Assembly: GCA_041690255.1 (NCBI GenBank) | Contig: JAWLHU010000012.1 | Coordinates: 1 to 64,000 of the forward strand | Length of the DNA stretch: 64,000 nt | Reading direction: 5' to 3' | Source of the DNA: JAWLHU01 sp041690255 | Lineage (GTDB): Bacteria > Bacillota > Sulfobacillia > Symbiobacteriales > Symbiobacteriaceae | In this document: positions 63,546-64,000 of the stretch, one piece after another | How positions within the stretch are numbered: position 1 is the stretch's first letter | Layout: each line of letters begins with the position of its first letter | The notes under the pieces: generated by a model | The model's input: the letters and a program-made list of their open reading frames with translations, nothing else | Databases searched by the model: none | Told to the model about the DNA's origin: nothing | Made by a program: the position numbers and the translations under genes

Positions 63546-63842
63546 CTTCGGGACCCGTAGGGCAGAGGTTCCCCATGGGCTGCCCATAGGCTTCCATAGC
63601 TTCGGGACCCGTAGGGCAGAGGTTTCCCATAGGTTCGCCATAGGTCTCCATAGCTTCGGGACCCGTAAGGCAGGGATTCCCCATACGTTGGCCATGGGCT
63701 TCCATAGCTTCGGGACCCGTAGGGCAGAGGTTTCCCATAGGTTCGCCATAGGCTTACATAGCTTCGGGACCCGTAGGGCAGCGCTTTCCCATGGGCTGGC
63801 CATGGGCTTCCATAGGTCTCCATAGCTCCGGGATAAGGAGGG
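63540..63842. repeat. 54-bp minisatellite, about six units
   Basis: CCATAGCTTCGGGACCCGTA and its context recur at 63540, 63594, 63648, 63702 and 63756, exactly 54 bp apart, with a partial unit near 63810 shifted by 10 bp. Each unit contains smaller CCATRGGCT-like sub-repeats. Several minus-strand frames stay open across it (for example an 18-residue unit with KPMANLWETSALRVPKLW), which follows from a 54-bp period and is not by itself evidence of coding. Confidence 0.92.
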
Positions 63843-63908
63843 CAAGGGAAGGGTTGAGCGAACCGGCAGCGAATCACTGCAGCAGAAATCCTACAGGAGT
63901 TGAGAGCC

Positions 63909-64000
63909 ATGACCCCCCATGATATCGCCAGAGCTACGGCGCTCCTGGACGAGGGCAGAGCGCACCTCGACGCCGGGAACACAGCTAAGGCGGAAGCCTG
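63909..64000 (+). CDS. Start of a TPR-like protein (partial)
   Basis: An ATG with AGGAG nine bases upstream opens a frame that continues to the window edge. The visible 30 residues (MTPHDIARATALLDEGRAHL, then DAGNTAKAEA) have the spacing of a tetratricopeptide helix pair. The function is unknown. It could belong to the same locus as the RiPP-like gene. Confidence 0.6.
   Translation, partial: MTPHDIARATALLDEGRAHLDAGNTAKAEA

Noticed and set aside
63540..63842. CRISPR array
   Set aside because: The whole 54-bp unit is repeated, including what would be the spacer.
62907..63845. A minus-strand frame with an 18-residue repeat over the minisatellite
   Set aside because: The repeats follow automatically from the 54-bp period, several frames are open at once, and there is no good ribosome-binding site. 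It remains possible but is not supported.

Overview
The window is chromosomal DNA from a high-GC, Gram-positive, Firmicutes-type bacterium. Base composition, frequent GTG starts with strong AGGAGG sites, a dnaG-rpoD operon, a pyruvate phosphate dikinase with its DUF299 regulatory kinase, a T-box in front of glyQS, recO, and a SipW/TasA-type locus all fit a Symbiobacterium-like organism. This assignment is an inference from gene content; no database search was possible. I see no prophage, insertion sequence, rRNA, tRNA or CRISPR array.

Layout. 0-3.3 kb: the start of an unknown gene, a 22-bp tandem repeat array, and the glyoxylate-shunt operon aceB-aceA (minus strand). 3.6-15.6 kb: a CPBP intramembrane protease, then a 3,537-residue secreted S8 subtilase anchored by three SLH domains, and a SnoaL-like protein. 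15.7-20.2 kb: a large BTAD/AAA/TPR activator and an orphan nuoB-tetR pair with a clear promoter and two palindromic operators. 20.2-27.2 kb: dnaG-rpoD and the DUF299 regulator-ppdK pair. 27.6-38.2 kb: a metabolic accessory region with DAHP synthase, a methyltransferase, E2-core and E1-alpha proteins of 2-oxo-acid dehydrogenases that lack their usual partners, two very small Gly/Phe-rich genes, and a tightly coupled five-gene operon (cyclase-family hydrolase, chorismate-binding enzyme, LuxE/PaaK-like ligase, LuxC/ALDH-like reductase, SDR). This operon looks like a pathway that makes and reduces a chorismate-derived aromatic acid. 38.3-43.1 kb: a secreted lipase-like protein and two small exported proteins. 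43.1-53.6 kb: glyQS with T-box, an SRPBCC protein under the same kind of operator as nuoB-tetR, DUF2157/GDYXXLXY membrane proteins, recO, an NnrS-like membrane protein, a diguanylate cyclase and deoC. 53.7-57.3 kb: a tandem-GNAT protein and a TasA/SipW locus. 57.5-61.0 kb: a cheW-EAL-MCP operon preceded by a c-di-GMP-I riboswitch. 61.1-62.0 kb: a CAP/SCP secreted protein preceded by a c-di-AMP (ydaO) riboswitch. 62.1-64.0 kb: a truncated RiPP (TOMM) cyclodehydratase-partner-like gene fused in frame to a duplicated scrap of the CAP gene, a 54-bp minisatellite, and the start of a TPR-like gene.

The most interesting parts are: (1) the last 6.5 kb, where two cyclic-dinucleotide riboswitches sit 3.5 kb apart, with a diguanylate cyclase and an EAL protein also encoded in the window; (2) the chorismate-to-aldehyde operon; (3) the paired tiny Gly/Phe/Lys genes; (4) the chimeric RiPP relic with its minisatellite; and (5) the TGACC-N2/3-GGTCA operator shared by nuoB-tetR and the SRPBCC gene.
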